Shown here in pieces: positions 42,864-51,432 of a stretch of DNA of 64,000 bases (within the stretch, counting starts at the first letter, position 1; the number at the start of each line of letters is the position of its first letter). Below the pieces are notes generated by a model, which worked only from the letters and a program-made list of their open reading frames with translations, did not search any database and had not been told where the DNA came from. The stretch spans positions 24,824 to 88,823 of the forward strand of contig DDLV01000007.1 of the NCBI GenBank assembly GCA_002340325.1, read 5' to 3'. This DNA is from Glaciecola sp. UBA2563 (GTDB lineage Bacteria; Pseudomonadota; Gammaproteobacteria; Enterobacterales; Alteromonadaceae). Position numbers and translations under genes: made by a program.

Positions 42864-43889
42864 TTGTCCATAAAATACTTACCAATTCACTACATAGGTC
42901 ATTTCATCGAAGCGCTCATGGAGCATCGTGAAAATGCGCATGTGTTTGTCAGGTCATTAGGATTACCAGAGGATATTTCCAAAGAGGTAAAACTCACAAC
43001 GCAGGAATTCGAAAAAATTCTCAAAAATGTAACCGATGATAAGCTCTATAGTGATATCGGTCTTAAATTTGGTAGCCGACTGCATATTGCGCATCATGGC
43101 ACGTTTGGATTGGCAATTCTAAATGCCGTTACCTTTAGAGACATCATCGAATTTGTTCAAAAATATATCAGCATAAGAATTCCGTATATTGAACTCTCTA
43201 TCGTTGAAGAAGAACACGAGATCATCATATTAGTCCACGATCATTATTGGCAGGGTAACTCTCATCGATTTATCATCGAAGGGATGACGATGGCCATGCT
43301 GAATCTCTTCTTTGCGATAAAATCACGCAATAATCAAATTGCTATCTCCAGGCTATTTTTTGACTACGACAAACCCGAGTACATAAATAAATACGATGTG
43401 TTCTCCTCAGTAGATTTAGCTTTCAATCAAGCTTTTAGCGGCGTGTCTATTGAAAAATCATGGGCGGATATCAAGTTAAATGGCAGCGATCAATTGAGTT
43501 TTATACAAGCAGCAAAATTATGTGAAGAAGAGTTTAAACAATACAATGAGCGACTAACAACAGCAGGGCAAGTAAGACAAATTCTATTATCAGATATCGA
43601 TGGAATACCGAAGTTGGGAGAAGTTGCCAGCAAGTTAGCAACAAGTTCGCGTACGTTACACAGAGAATTACAGCGAGAGGGAACGAGTTTTAAACACATT
43701 ATTGAACAAGTGCACGCAAATAAAGCAAAACAATATTTATTGGCCAATAATTGGCCCGTTCAAACTGTGGCAGATGCACTTGGCTATTCAGATACTGCTA
43801 ATTTTAGACGTGCTTTTAAACGTTGGTACGGTTGCTCGCCCATTGAATTAAAACAACGCCATGGCGATCGAAATAGAGGGGAAGTGTGA
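42864..43889 (+). CDS. AraC-family transcriptional regulator
   Basis: A 341-residue regulator. The N-terminal part is the arabinose-binding-like domain of the OruR/ArgR type (IGLKFGSRLHIAHHGTFGLAI). The C-terminal 90 residues hold two AraC helix-turn-helix motifs: LGEVASKLATSSRTLHRELQREG and VQTVADALGYSDTANFRRAFKRW (the latter split after G). Members of this branch often control lipid, alkane or hydroxyacid genes. The TTG start has AAGG 6-8 nt upstream, and no ATG precedes the conserved start. It is divergent from the AlkB-type gene, and its stop codon overlaps the GTG start of the alpha/beta hydrolase gene, so the two are cotranslated. Confidence 0.9.
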   Translation: MSIKYLPIHYIGHFIEALMEHRENAHVFVRSLGLPEDISKEVKLTTQEFEKILKNVTDDKLYSDIGLKFGSRLHIAHHGTFGLAILNAVTFRDIIEFVQKYISIRIPYIELSIVEEEHEIIILVHDHYWQGNSHRFIIEGMTMAMLNLFFAIKSRNNQIAISRLFFDYDKPEYINKYDVFSSVDLAFNQAFSGVSIEKSWADIKLNGSDQLSFIQAAKLCEEEFKQYNERLTTAGQVRQILLSDIDGIPKLGEVASKLATSSRTLHRELQREGTSFKHIIEQVHANKAKQYLLANNWPVQTVADALGYSDTANFRRAFKRWYGCSPIELKQRHGDRNRGEV

Positions 43890-44689
43890 AATCTAAACCG
43901 GGGTTGCATTTCGCACATGCAAACGGATTTCCAGCAGGAAGTTATAAAAAGTTTCTCCGCCATTTTGATTCAGATTTTGACATTGCAGCGCTGGAGAAGT
44001 ACGGACATGACGAGCGTTTCCCACTGAAAAACAACTGGGACAATCAAGTTCACGAAATGGTGGAATACATTCAACAAAAATTCAACAATCCCGTTATCGC
44101 CATTGGCCATAGTTTTGGTGGTGTTCTTTCATATATGTCAGCCTGCAGTCATCCGCATTTATTCAAAGCGCTTATTCTTCTCGACCCACCCCTGGTACTT
44201 GGAGTGGCGCGTCACATCTTCAAATTTGCAAAAAGAAATTCTTTGATTGACGTAATAACACCCGCAAAAAAAACTGCGAATAGAAATCGAGAATGGCCGG
44301 TCGAGCAAGATTTAGTTGATTATTTTGCCTCGAGAACCTTATTCAAAGACATGGATAAGGACTGTATCCACGATTATGTCGAGGCAGTAACCAAAATTGA
44401 AGACAATAAAAGAGTGCTAACGTTTGACCCTGATATTGAAGCGTTAATTTTTAGAACAATCCCAGACAATTTGCATCAGTATTCTGGCAAATTAAAGGTG
44501 CCAACAGTCTTGATGACGGCTGAACATTCAAACGTTTGCATTCCTTCACTATACGGGCCTTTCTTGCGGCACAACCCTATAATTCAACATGTAGAATTTA
44601 AACAGGGTGGCCATATGTTTCCACTTGAGCGACCTGATGCACTTGCGAGTGAATTACTTAGTTTGTTGCCAGACTTAATTGGAGAGTAG
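43886..44689 (+). CDS. Alpha/beta hydrolase
   Basis: An alpha/beta-hydrolase fold protein, 267 residues. The nucleophile elbow GHSFGG lies in VIAIGHSFGGVLSYM, and the catalytic His lies in FKQGGHMFPLERPDA. The opening HFAHANGFPAGSYKKFL is the oxyanion-hole strand seen in a group of putative esterases. The substrate is unknown. The GTG start overlaps the stop codon of the AraC gene (GTGTGA), with GAGGGGAAG just upstream, so the two are translationally coupled. With the monooxygenase and thioesterase it forms a likely lipid or hydrocarbon metabolism cassette. Confidence 0.85.
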   Translation: MKSKPGLHFAHANGFPAGSYKKFLRHFDSDFDIAALEKYGHDERFPLKNNWDNQVHEMVEYIQQKFNNPVIAIGHSFGGVLSYMSACSHPHLFKALILLDPPLVLGVARHIFKFAKRNSLIDVITPAKKTANRNREWPVEQDLVDYFASRTLFKDMDKDCIHDYVEAVTKIEDNKRVLTFDPDIEALIFRTIPDNLHQYSGKLKVPTVLMTAEHSNVCIPSLYGPFLRHNPIIQHVEFKQGGHMFPLERPDALASELLSLLPDLIGE

Positions 44690-45049
44690 GGGGGTATCTG
44701 TCTTGCGCTGTTTTTTTTGCACTACCAGCTATCATCTTTTAAGGCTCTTAAATGTCAGAATAGGGTCTCAATATTGACAGATAGTTGTCAATAAAATAAA
44801 AAATTAAGTCTATCTGAACATAAATATCGGCTCGAGCCGAGTGTCAAAATAAGGTGTAGGCTAGTTTTACTATTGGTGGGTTATTTCTTATTAGCGGATG
44901 ATGAGATTAATAAACTAGAATAATCCGTCTCTAGAACCCACTATTGATAATAACCTAAAGAGTATTATGTTTTTTAGAGGGGGATGTCCCCAGAACCCCA
45001 AATTGACAGTTCACTTAGGTGTACATATATCAATCCTAAATTGGCATGT
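44690..45049. other. Intergenic region with inverted repeats; left edge of the orphan island
   Basis: No gene is visible in these 360 bp. Present are TATTGACA-GATAGT-TGTCAATA (44772-44793, perfect 8-bp arms), TCGGCTCGAGCCGA (44827-44840, a perfect 14-bp palindrome) and GGGGA-TG-TCCCC (44980-44991). ATTGACAG recurs at about 45001-45008. These could be the remains of an element end or terminators of the convergent genes. Confidence 0.45.
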
Positions 45050-45385
45050 CTAAAAACTCAACCAGTTTTGGCGTTTATATTTAATGTTGTTTTCGTCCAA
45101 AAACTTGCCTATATCAGTAAATGGATTTTGTTTTCTCCCGCCAAAAACCGCGTATATCATTTCAGTAAGCTCCATTGAAGCTGTATTTAATTGTCTTTTG
45201 CTTAACGGCAATGCCAAACCTTTTCGCAATGCGTTGAATGACGACTCAGGAATGATAATTAACCACTCATTGTCATAGTTACCGCTATTGACAATTATCC
45301 CTGTAGTGTTGTTATAACTGACACTTACATCCCATGGCTTTGGCGGACCTACCTTATATATCGTAAACGCTTTCATCTTTGTCAT
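45050..45385 (-). CDS. Hypothetical protein, 111 aa
   Basis: I do not recognise this protein. It is soluble and mixed alpha/beta: strands (FTIYKVG, WDVSVSYNNTTGIIVNSG, EWLIIIPESSF) are followed by helices (NALRKGLAL, STAS-like MELTEMIYAVFGG, FTDIGKFLDENNIKY). No signal peptide is seen. The start may be at 45385 or three codons later (MKAFTIYKVG). It lies 52 bp downstream of the other small orphan gene on the same strand. The two could be a small operon. No toxin or immunity motif can be claimed. Confidence 0.5.
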   Translation of the reverse strand: MTKMKAFTIYKVGPPKPWDVSVSYNNTTGIIVNSGNYDNEWLIIIPESSFNALRKGLALPLSKRQLNTASMELTEMIYAVFGGRKQNPFTDIGKFLDENNIKYKRQNWLSF

Positions 45386-45437
45386 TTCAACATATCGTTG
45401 CTATCAAAAATGTGTACTTAAGCAAGACATTATATTA

Positions 45438-45836
45438 TTAATGAAAGATTCGATTAAATGAATTCCAAACATAGTCTACGATATCGTCAAGTAACTTATC
45501 ATTAGGAAATCTGTCGAATAGGTCTTCGTAATAATCTTCCGGCTCAAACTGATTAACAGCCACTAATATCATTCTCAAAGCATCTAATTCATCTTTCGAT
45601 AAGTTTACGGAAGAAATTCGTTGTGACACTAAAAGAGAAAACTTCGCGTGAAGTGCTACTGTGCGTTCTTGTGATACATCTCTTACGACGGGGTCTGTCA
45701 CTAAGCCAGCTTGTATGAGAACTAACAAAATGTTTAGAGCATCAGAAGGAAATGTAAGCGCAGCGGTTTCCCCGTTTTCTTTTGAAACAAATATTATAAA
45801 ATCTGTTGATAATTTATCAGTACCCATTTTCAACAC
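45438..45836 (-). CDS. Hypothetical protein, 132 aa
   Basis: Unknown family. It appears soluble, acidic and mainly helical: ALNILLVLIQAGLVTDPVV, LSKDELDALRMILVAVNQFEPEDYYEDLFDRFPNDKLLDDIVDYVWNS in pieces. An N-terminal beta portion (TDFIIFVSKENGETAALTFPSD) precedes the helices. It sits upstream of the 111-residue orphan on the same strand. The absence of recognisable domains and its place among orphans are typical of recently acquired accessory genes, but no mobile-element gene is adjacent. Confidence 0.5.
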   Translation of the reverse strand: MLKMGTDKLSTDFIIFVSKENGETAALTFPSDALNILLVLIQAGLVTDPVVRDVSQERTVALHAKFSLLVSQRISSVNLSKDELDALRMILVAVNQFEPEDYYEDLFDRFPNDKLLDDIVDYVWNSFNRIFH

Positions 45837-46308
45837 TTAAGACGAATCTTGTTTTAAAACGTTATCAAAAAGCGTAGTTTTTTAACGCTACTCAGGATTC
45901 TCGCGTTTAAATCAACATATTTAACACAGGCAATTCATCTTATAAACACCAAAATAGTTGATAACTCCCATGGACTAAACAAAATGCCTGCAAGTTATAC
46001 ATTCGCTATAAAATGGATAATAATCCCGTCCCATACTAATACCTAAATACCGAGTTAAAAGCATGTATATTCGCTCATAGTTTCCATAAGCCTAACAATA
46101 TTATCATTAGGATTCAGAGCTCTTTAGCTCTAGCATCCTAAGCTTGATTACGTTGCCTATTTATATACTTGTACGTTGCGATTCTTTATTGTTGCGTCTA
46201 GTGTTTTACTCTAAACGAGCTAATTTCATAAGATTACCTATGGAACTTTTGAATCCCCTCTTAGTTGACCAAACTTCTATACTTACGCGCGCAGTGGAAA
46301 GGGGGGTG
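45837..46308. other. Intergenic region with a large hairpin; no gene seen
   Basis: Minus-strand flanking genes are 472 bp apart. It includes the two-part inverted repeat at 46107-46141. On the minus strand an AGCGT...ACGCTTTTT hairpin near 45877-45895 could act as a weak terminator. No plausible open reading frame is present. Confidence 0.4.
46107..46141. repeat. Nested inverted repeat (35 bp hairpin)
   Basis: Outer arms TTAGGAT/ATCCTAA and inner arms AGAGCT/AGCTCT are separated by CTTT. They give a strong two-stage hairpin with a small internal loop and no T-tract. Its role is unknown. Confidence 0.55.
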
Positions 46309-47418
46309 CTAGTGATTACCCCTGCTCATACTATGCTTTAATAGTGCTGTTCTGAAGTTTTGTACGGCACTTGATTTGCACCCGTATTTATTAATGAATT
46401 TCTTAATTTCATTATTTTTTTTCGGTTCGGAATATAAATTGTGGAGATTTTGATACCCAACGTGCCGGTCATGCATTTTTTGTGCGTAAGGATAAAATTC
46501 AGATTCGACTTTATAGTCTTTGCTTAAATAGTCAACATCATCGTTGCCCCACCCATCAGTCACGGTTTGCTTTAATCGCGCTTTCACCGTTCGTGTTCGG
46601 CCTACTAAACTGCTGCAAATATTGGCATAGTGTTTGGCGAAATAGAAAAATCTCGCATCTAAGTTACTAGGTTTTTTATTCGTAATACTAGCCAAATACT
46701 GATTCTCTTTGCGTTGCGCTGCTAATGTTGCCATTGTTGCGTCATCTACCGGAAATAACTCGTCAACATAGATTGGCACCATTGAAAGTACGCGGTCACT
46801 TCTCAAATATAAATAACGGTGCGCTTCTAAACCAAATTCCTTCCTTAGTTCCTCATGCAATTTTTTTATCCTGCACATGGATAAAAAAGTTAATTCTATA
46901 CGCGTCCTCGGATGCCAATCTCCGTCTTTCTTACCATGCCCTCTGGCGTAGGTTAGTAATTCTTGCATATTATGCCTTTGAGTATTGGCATCAGTTGCTG
47001 ACGCATCAAAATAGAAATAAGCGGTGCCTGCTCCTACTGCATATAATAGGATATCTCCCTCATCAATGGGGCGACAGGTATAGCCAAATTGAGGGAGGCT
47101 ATCAGGCTCTCTATGCACCCTTAGCACGTGAAATCGCTCGTCTTCATCTGGGTGATCTTCCACCTTCATATCGCGAAAGAGATTCATATAGTCATATGCA
47201 TATTGGTCTTCAACAACATCGAATTCTTCTGAAAATGTTATCCCCAAGTGCTCCTCGATTTTCGTTACAACATCCGCTTCGGCTATGATTGCCTTAGCCG
47301 AATCCGCCAGACTGTAGAACGATATGCAAGACAACAAGACAAAAAGCATAAATGCTACTGTCGTATTGAGCATTCTATTGATCAGCGACTTTGTGCTTAA
47401 AAGGTAGTCATTATTCAT
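46309..47418 (-). CDS. Exported protein of unknown function, 369 aa
   Basis: An N-terminal hydrophobic segment (TTVAFMLFVLLSCISFYSLADSA) looks like a cleavable signal peptide (the start may be 15 residues later, MLNTTVAFML...). The remaining 320 residues contain many charged and aromatic residues and 5-6 cysteines, but no motif I recognise. Pieces that look conserved are YDYMNLFRDM, HPRTRIELTFLSMCRIKKLHEEL and WGNDDVDYLSKDYKVE. It is likely periplasmic. It is isolated on the minus strand in the orphan island. Confidence 0.6.
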   Translation of the reverse strand: MNNDYLLSTKSLINRMLNTTVAFMLFVLLSCISFYSLADSAKAIIAEADVVTKIEEHLGITFSEEFDVVEDQYAYDYMNLFRDMKVEDHPDEDERFHVLRVHREPDSLPQFGYTCRPIDEGDILLYAVGAGTAYFYFDASATDANTQRHNMQELLTYARGHGKKDGDWHPRTRIELTFLSMCRIKKLHEELRKEFGLEAHRYLYLRSDRVLSMVPIYVDELFPVDDATMATLAAQRKENQYLASITNKKPSNLDARFFYFAKHYANICSSLVGRTRTVKARLKQTVTDGWGNDDVDYLSKDYKVESEFYPYAQKMHDRHVGYQNLHNLYSEPKKNNEIKKFINKYGCKSSAVQNFRTALLKHSMSRGNH

Positions 47419-47570
47419 ATGTTTCCCTTACTATCTTCCATTTTTATGTTATGTGTTAATTATGCGCCTCCTCCCAGTTTTCTTCAAATAGCAGTAAAAG
47501 AAGAAATGATAATAGGGCTGTATAAACATCGTGAGATTATGGCAACATAGCAACACTAAGCTGCATCTTT

Positions 47571-47819
47571 GTGCTGTTAGGCGTTGTGGTGATAACGCTT
47601 GTTACTGGTGAGGGATTCTTCGACATACTGAAACGTGAAGAAGTCAAGAATTGCCGCTACTGCACAAGAGATGCATCGAGCTCTGATTTTTTTATCATAT
47701 TGAACGGTTTCATAATCCGAGAATGGGACGTAAAATATCGAATTAATATAAGGAGATCACCTTTTATTAAGACGACCGAAAAACAAAGTAGGACCGAGGT
47801 GATTAAACACTATACGTGA
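47571..47819 (+). CDS. Possible small membrane protein, 82 aa
   Basis: A frame beginning GTG CTG TTA GGC with a hydrophobic start (LLGVVVITLVTGEGFF) continues as a basic, Cys-containing sequence. It lacks a clear ribosome-binding site and ends 24 bp before the Sel1 gene start. It may be a real short gene or chance coding; the 47419-47842 gap holds nothing else of note. Confidence 0.22.
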   Translation: MLLGVVVITLVTGEGFFDILKREEVKNCRYCTRDASSSDFFIILNGFIIREWDVKYRINIRRSPFIKTTEKQSRTEVIKHYT

Positions 47820-47842
47820 TACGGATAACTGGAGTCATAAAA

Positions 47843-49405
47843 ATGCGCCGCTACTTAGGTATTGTTATTTTGACCATCAGCTTGACCTGTCAAGCAGGAT
47901 TGAACCCTAAATTCCTAATCAAAAATGCGGAGAATGGAAATTTAGAGTCACAACTTGAACTAGCGAACATGTATCTAGAAGGAGTTAAGATTGAGAGAGA
48001 TTTGAAAAAATCGAGATACTGGTTCGAGAAAGCAGCCGAGCAAGGAGACCTCTCGGCACAACTCAAACTTGCTCAAATGTTAGGCGATGGCGTCGGAGGA
48101 CCAATAGATTTAACCCAAAGAGTCAATAATTTACAGAAAGCATCTAAACACGGTAACGGTGAAGCGCAGTATTGGTTAGCGATAGCATACTATGAAGGTA
48201 AAGGCGTTAAAGCAAATCCAGAAAAAGCCGCCGAGTTAATAGCCGCATCACGCAAAAATAAATATACCCCTCCCGACAGCTTGGGGTATGAGTATCAATT
48301 TAAATATTATCTCTCTCTCGCACTGTCAAAACAATCTCCAAGTTTATCAGACCTTAAAGATATTAATGATTTTCCAACAACCTACTACACCTATTACTCA
48401 AAATTCGATAACACTCAGCAAAATCAATTTCTGAGAGATATCACACAATATACGCAGCAAAACCTCCCACCTCTCATTTTTGACTACTTTGACGAGTTGG
48501 AGGCCAGAAATGATTTCTATAAGTTGATGTTTTGGCAAGATGCGTTTGAGGAATTACCTGCCAATTTGTTGCAAAACCAACTCAATGAAATTTCTGAAGA
48601 CCATCAGAAAAGGCTTGCGAAGCTGTCAACTGGATTTATCCAGCGTGCGCGTGATGATTTTAATACACGAATTTCTGATAAATCTGCCAAGGACGCTTTT
48701 TTCGCAGCAATATCTTTTGAAAATATAGAGAGAAAGCAAAGGCATTATGACCATCCGCTATTGGCTGATATCAAAGAAGAACGACATGCCAAAATAAAAG
48801 CGATCGCAAATGAATTGGGTAAAACCTATTATCCTAAAATCGGCAAGTCACAAACAATTACTGAACTAAACGAAATAGCGACTTCTTTGAGACTCAGAAA
48901 TGAGTTAGCGTCAAAATATTTAGATTACGTGGTTGTTTTGATCGAGCAAAGACGAATATACCTTATTGAAAACAACAACTTCCTGAAAAAGGCGATTGAG
49001 TCAAATCTCGCAATTCATTACGGTGGTAGTAAATATACTCACAGTCTTAGTTTCGAAAAGGTTGATGACGACACATATAGATTCTCAAATATTATTTTAG
49101 AAACGTCATCTGCCGTTTTTGACGCTGGGGAAACAGGGACATTCTCTGGGACAATTAACACTAAAACTGGCGATGTCATGGCAAGTTATGAAGCGAGGAT
49201 GCAAGGAGATTATAGGATATGCAAAACAACCGTTAGCCTCGAGCATAAGATCGAAGATGTTACAAACGCTAACCAATGGAGGCTATTACAACAGGGTAGC
49301 AAGTGTAGAATTCCTCTCGTGCAGTACTCAACTTGTACAGTAACAGGCTGCGGTGAATACATGAGTCACGGTGAAGTCGACAGTGTATGGTATCTTGCAG
49401 AATGA
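47843..49405 (+). CDS. Exported Sel1-repeat (SLR) protein
   Basis: The protein has a signal peptide (YLGIVILTISLTCQA) followed by three Sel1-like repeats (about 20-125). Examples are AENGNLESQLELANMYLEGVKIERD, AEQGDLSAQLKLAQMLGDGVGGP and ASKHGNGEAQYWLAIAYYEGKGVKANPEKA, each split here. The remaining 400 residues match no family I know and contain a long helical part and a C-terminal beta-rich part with cysteines. Sel1 proteins mediate protein contacts. ATG 47843 is chosen because GGAG lies upstream and the signal peptide begins there; the frame extends 9 codons further. Confidence 0.75.
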   Translation: MRRYLGIVILTISLTCQAGLNPKFLIKNAENGNLESQLELANMYLEGVKIERDLKKSRYWFEKAAEQGDLSAQLKLAQMLGDGVGGPIDLTQRVNNLQKASKHGNGEAQYWLAIAYYEGKGVKANPEKAAELIAASRKNKYTPPDSLGYEYQFKYYLSLALSKQSPSLSDLKDINDFPTTYYTYYSKFDNTQQNQFLRDITQYTQQNLPPLIFDYFDELEARNDFYKLMFWQDAFEELPANLLQNQLNEISEDHQKRLAKLSTGFIQRARDDFNTRISDKSAKDAFFAAISFENIERKQRHYDHPLLADIKEERHAKIKAIANELGKTYYPKIGKSQTITELNEIATSLRLRNELASKYLDYVVVLIEQRRIYLIENNNFLKKAIESNLAIHYGGSKYTHSLSFEKVDDDTYRFSNIILETSSAVFDAGETGTFSGTINTKTGDVMASYEARMQGDYRICKTTVSLEHKIEDVTNANQWRLLQQGSKCRIPLVQYSTCTVTGCGEYMSHGEVDSVWYLAE

Positions 49406-49576
49406 TTAATGCGGTCTAAATAGACTTAGAGGAGAAAATTGATCTTTCTAAGGCATTTAAGCTCTAGCTCTTGAGGCTACCAATTACAAATAATCACACA
49501 CTAAAGTGAAAATATAAAACGCTTATAGCGTTAAGTTAAATAACAAAATGAGTGCGTTAATATTTAAAAAATTGAA

Positions 49577-49749
49577 AAGGAAACGAGTGTGGGAAAAAAG
49601 AAAAATTAAAGCAAATTACATTTACACCTGAATTCGACGATGGCATCTTTAATAACGTAAAAATTTGGAACATCACTCAGCATTGTAATCCGCATAAGTC
49701 TAAGCATCTGGCGCCAAATAGGCCAACCATAAAGGGAGGTCAGGAGGAT
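49577..49749 (+). other. Upstream coding extension of the family A gene with A AAA AAG slippery site
   Basis: AAGGA (49577-49581) precedes GTG 49589. Reading GTG GGA AAA AAG AAA AAT TAA gives only six codons. In the -1 frame the sequence is open from 49576 to the end of the orphan gene at 50637. The change of frame falls exactly on A AAA AAG (49594-49600), the dnaX-type -1 frameshift heptamer in the correct phase. The shifted protein would start MGKKEKLKQITFTPEFDDG. The decayed copy at 52449 has the same protein start (M-R-K-K-E-R-L-Q-stop-V-T-F-S-P) without any shift, so the ancestral gene began here. Confidence 0.6.
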
Positions 49750-50637
49750 ATGTTAGAAAATTATGATTTTTACTTAGTTGAAGGCGGCAAACAAGCAGCG
49801 AAAATCAAATTCGACAAGTTTGAATGGGTTTTGTTGTGCGCAGCCTATCGAATAAATCATTTCGCATATGTAGCGGTGATTCATGCCGGTGAATTTGGCG
49901 GTAAACAATTATGTTTCCTTGGGCGTTCGAGCTCAAAACTCGATGCCCTTATGGGAGCGTTTTCAGGTCTTCCAGTAATGAAGATGACTAAAAAAGCGCA
50001 AAAACTACCCTCATCTTCTTTCGGAAGGGGAAATTCCTGCAGTTTTAGGGAAGTTCACTATAGAAACCATCAAAAAGCCTTGCTTTATTTTGATAATTCA
50101 TGTTTCGCCATTATTGACCAAGACACGCAAACGTTAATGTGTTCATGGTCATTTGAAGACTGGCTTGATAACGAATGGAAGAGAGATTTAGGTTTCAAAT
50201 TGTTCTCAGTGTTAGACACGACAAGTATCGCATGCTTTGCAAAGTATTCTTTACTAGTGCTAATAGTGGAATATAAAAGTAATTTCCAAGTTATTTTCTT
50301 TAACTACCTCATGGGCAATATCGTTGCAAAGCATGAGCTAGAACCTTATCACCATGATAGTAGTGATGAATATTTTTGGCGTTATTATAGGCGTAACCGA
50401 CATGTTATTAGTATGGATAACCAACGCAACCTAATTTGTATTTCATCAAATACTGAACTCCTTATGCAGAGATACCCAGAAAAAGATAAGCTAACTATCA
50501 TATGTGATGCAAAAGCAACGAGAGTTTTCAAAGTGTCTGGGGCAGAAGGGAGTGTCACTACGGTAGAGCCACTGAAGTGTTTGGTTGATTTTAATCATCT
50601 GCCAATGGATATCTGGGAGCATTTTAAAATTGGCTGA
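49750..50637 (+). CDS. Orphan family A protein (main open reading frame)
   Basis: A protein of 295 residues from ATG 49750 (AGGAGG is adjacent), or about 348 if translation begins at GTG 49589 by a -1 frameshift. I do not recognise the family. It is soluble, without signal peptide, and beta-rich with repeating aromatic strands (WVLLCAAYRINHFAYVAVIHAG, ALLYFDNSCFAIIDQDTQTLMCSW, SLLVLIVEYKSNFQVIFF in pieces), which may indicate a beta-propeller-like repeat. A decayed copy of its N-terminal third lies at 52449-52745. It neighbours family B lipoprotein sequences on both sides. ATG 49750 lies too close to AGGAGG (2 nt) for efficient initiation. Confidence 0.6.
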   Translation: MLENYDFYLVEGGKQAAKIKFDKFEWVLLCAAYRINHFAYVAVIHAGEFGGKQLCFLGRSSSKLDALMGAFSGLPVMKMTKKAQKLPSSSFGRGNSCSFREVHYRNHQKALLYFDNSCFAIIDQDTQTLMCSWSFEDWLDNEWKRDLGFKLFSVLDTTSIACFAKYSLLVLIVEYKSNFQVIFFNYLMGNIVAKHELEPYHHDSSDEYFWRYYRRNRHVISMDNQRNLICISSNTELLMQRYPEKDKLTIICDAKATRVFKVSGAEGSVTTVEPLKCLVDFNHLPMDIWEHFKIG

Positions 50638-50657
50638 AAAAGGGTTTCAACTAAGAT

Positions 50658-50699
50658 GCGTGACGGTTTAATTTTCTAGCTTAATTGACGCAGTCACGC
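50658..50699. repeat. Inverted repeat GCGTGAC...GTCACGC
   Basis: Seven-base perfect arms (50658-50664 and 50693-50699) enclose a 28-nt loop with partly complementary TTTAATT/TTAATTG. It lies 21 bp after the family A gene and before the decayed family B copy. It may act as a terminator-like structure, but there is no T-run. Confidence 0.4.
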
Positions 50700-50745
50700 C
50701 AGTGCGATTTCACATTTCAAATATGTTTTAAAATCAAGGGAGACA

Positions 50746-51140
50746 TCATGATGAAGTATTAATGACTTCTCCATTATCAGCGAAAACTCCAAAAGCACTT
50801 ACTTTTAGGTTAAGTAATGTGCCCTCGCATCCAAGTGGCTGAAGAACAAGTTGGTATTAAAGCCAACCATTAGTTTCTTGCTGTTCCATCAAAATAGCGA
50901 ACGCTGCAGCTTCTGTCATTTTTAAGAATGTGCGTCCTGGGACACTTTCTTTGCGGTCCCAATTTTTATCTTAAGGTTTGCCTTTTGCCGACTTGAATCT
51001 ATAGTTTTCTAACCACGACTGTTTTTAAAACTATTTAACACTTGCGCTTCCCATCCTTTACTTGAAAAAACTCTTCGATTATTATTTCTTGAATTGTGAG
51101 TCATGATGCGTCAATAATTAGACTCGTAAATGCTAAGTTC
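50746..51140 (-). pseudogene. Decayed family B lipoprotein gene (inverted copy)
   Basis: Translating the minus strand gives a diverged copy of the C-terminal half of the lipoprotein at 51433-52284. FLKMTEAAAFAILMEQQ stands for FKMSEAAAFAILLEQQ, and AFGVFADNGEVINTSS for AFGIFAKNGEAIYTTI. Upstream SSKGWEAQVLNSF stands for SEKGWREPVIKHF. The copy has at least two in-frame stop codons (in SRG*KTI and GWL*YQ) and one frameshift before NWDRKES, and its N-terminal half, including the signal peptide, is not recognisable. It accounts for most of the 50638-51431 gap and points away from the intact copy. Confidence 0.8.
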
Positions 51141-51432
51141 TTTTTGGCATAATGACGTTCCTTGATAAAGAGTACACGAGCCAATCAAAGATTTCTTTAG
51201 CGCACTTTTAGTAGAAAATGACCTGTAGGATAATTGAAAGCAATCGGGAAATCACAAGCGTGTGATGCATTAAGAATAAGCACATAATCAATGCTATTGA
51301 TAAAAGAATACAAGATTAGTTTTTAAGAGTATTTTGCAAGGATGAGTTGGCAATTTCTGCACTCGGTCACTGAAACAAGATTGCAGAACTAGAAAGTCGT
51401 GAATTTAGGTTATTTTGAATACAAGGAGAGTT

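Noticed and set aside
46725..47288. A 187-codon plus-strand frame opposite the exported 369-residue protein
   Set aside because: It is the antisense shadow of a minus-strand gene that has a signal peptide, and its translation shows no coding character of its own.
50746..51140. Programmed frameshift as an explanation for the broken minus-strand family B copy
   Set aside because: It contains at least two in-frame stop codons in addition to the frameshift and lacks the N-terminal half, so decay is the simpler reading.
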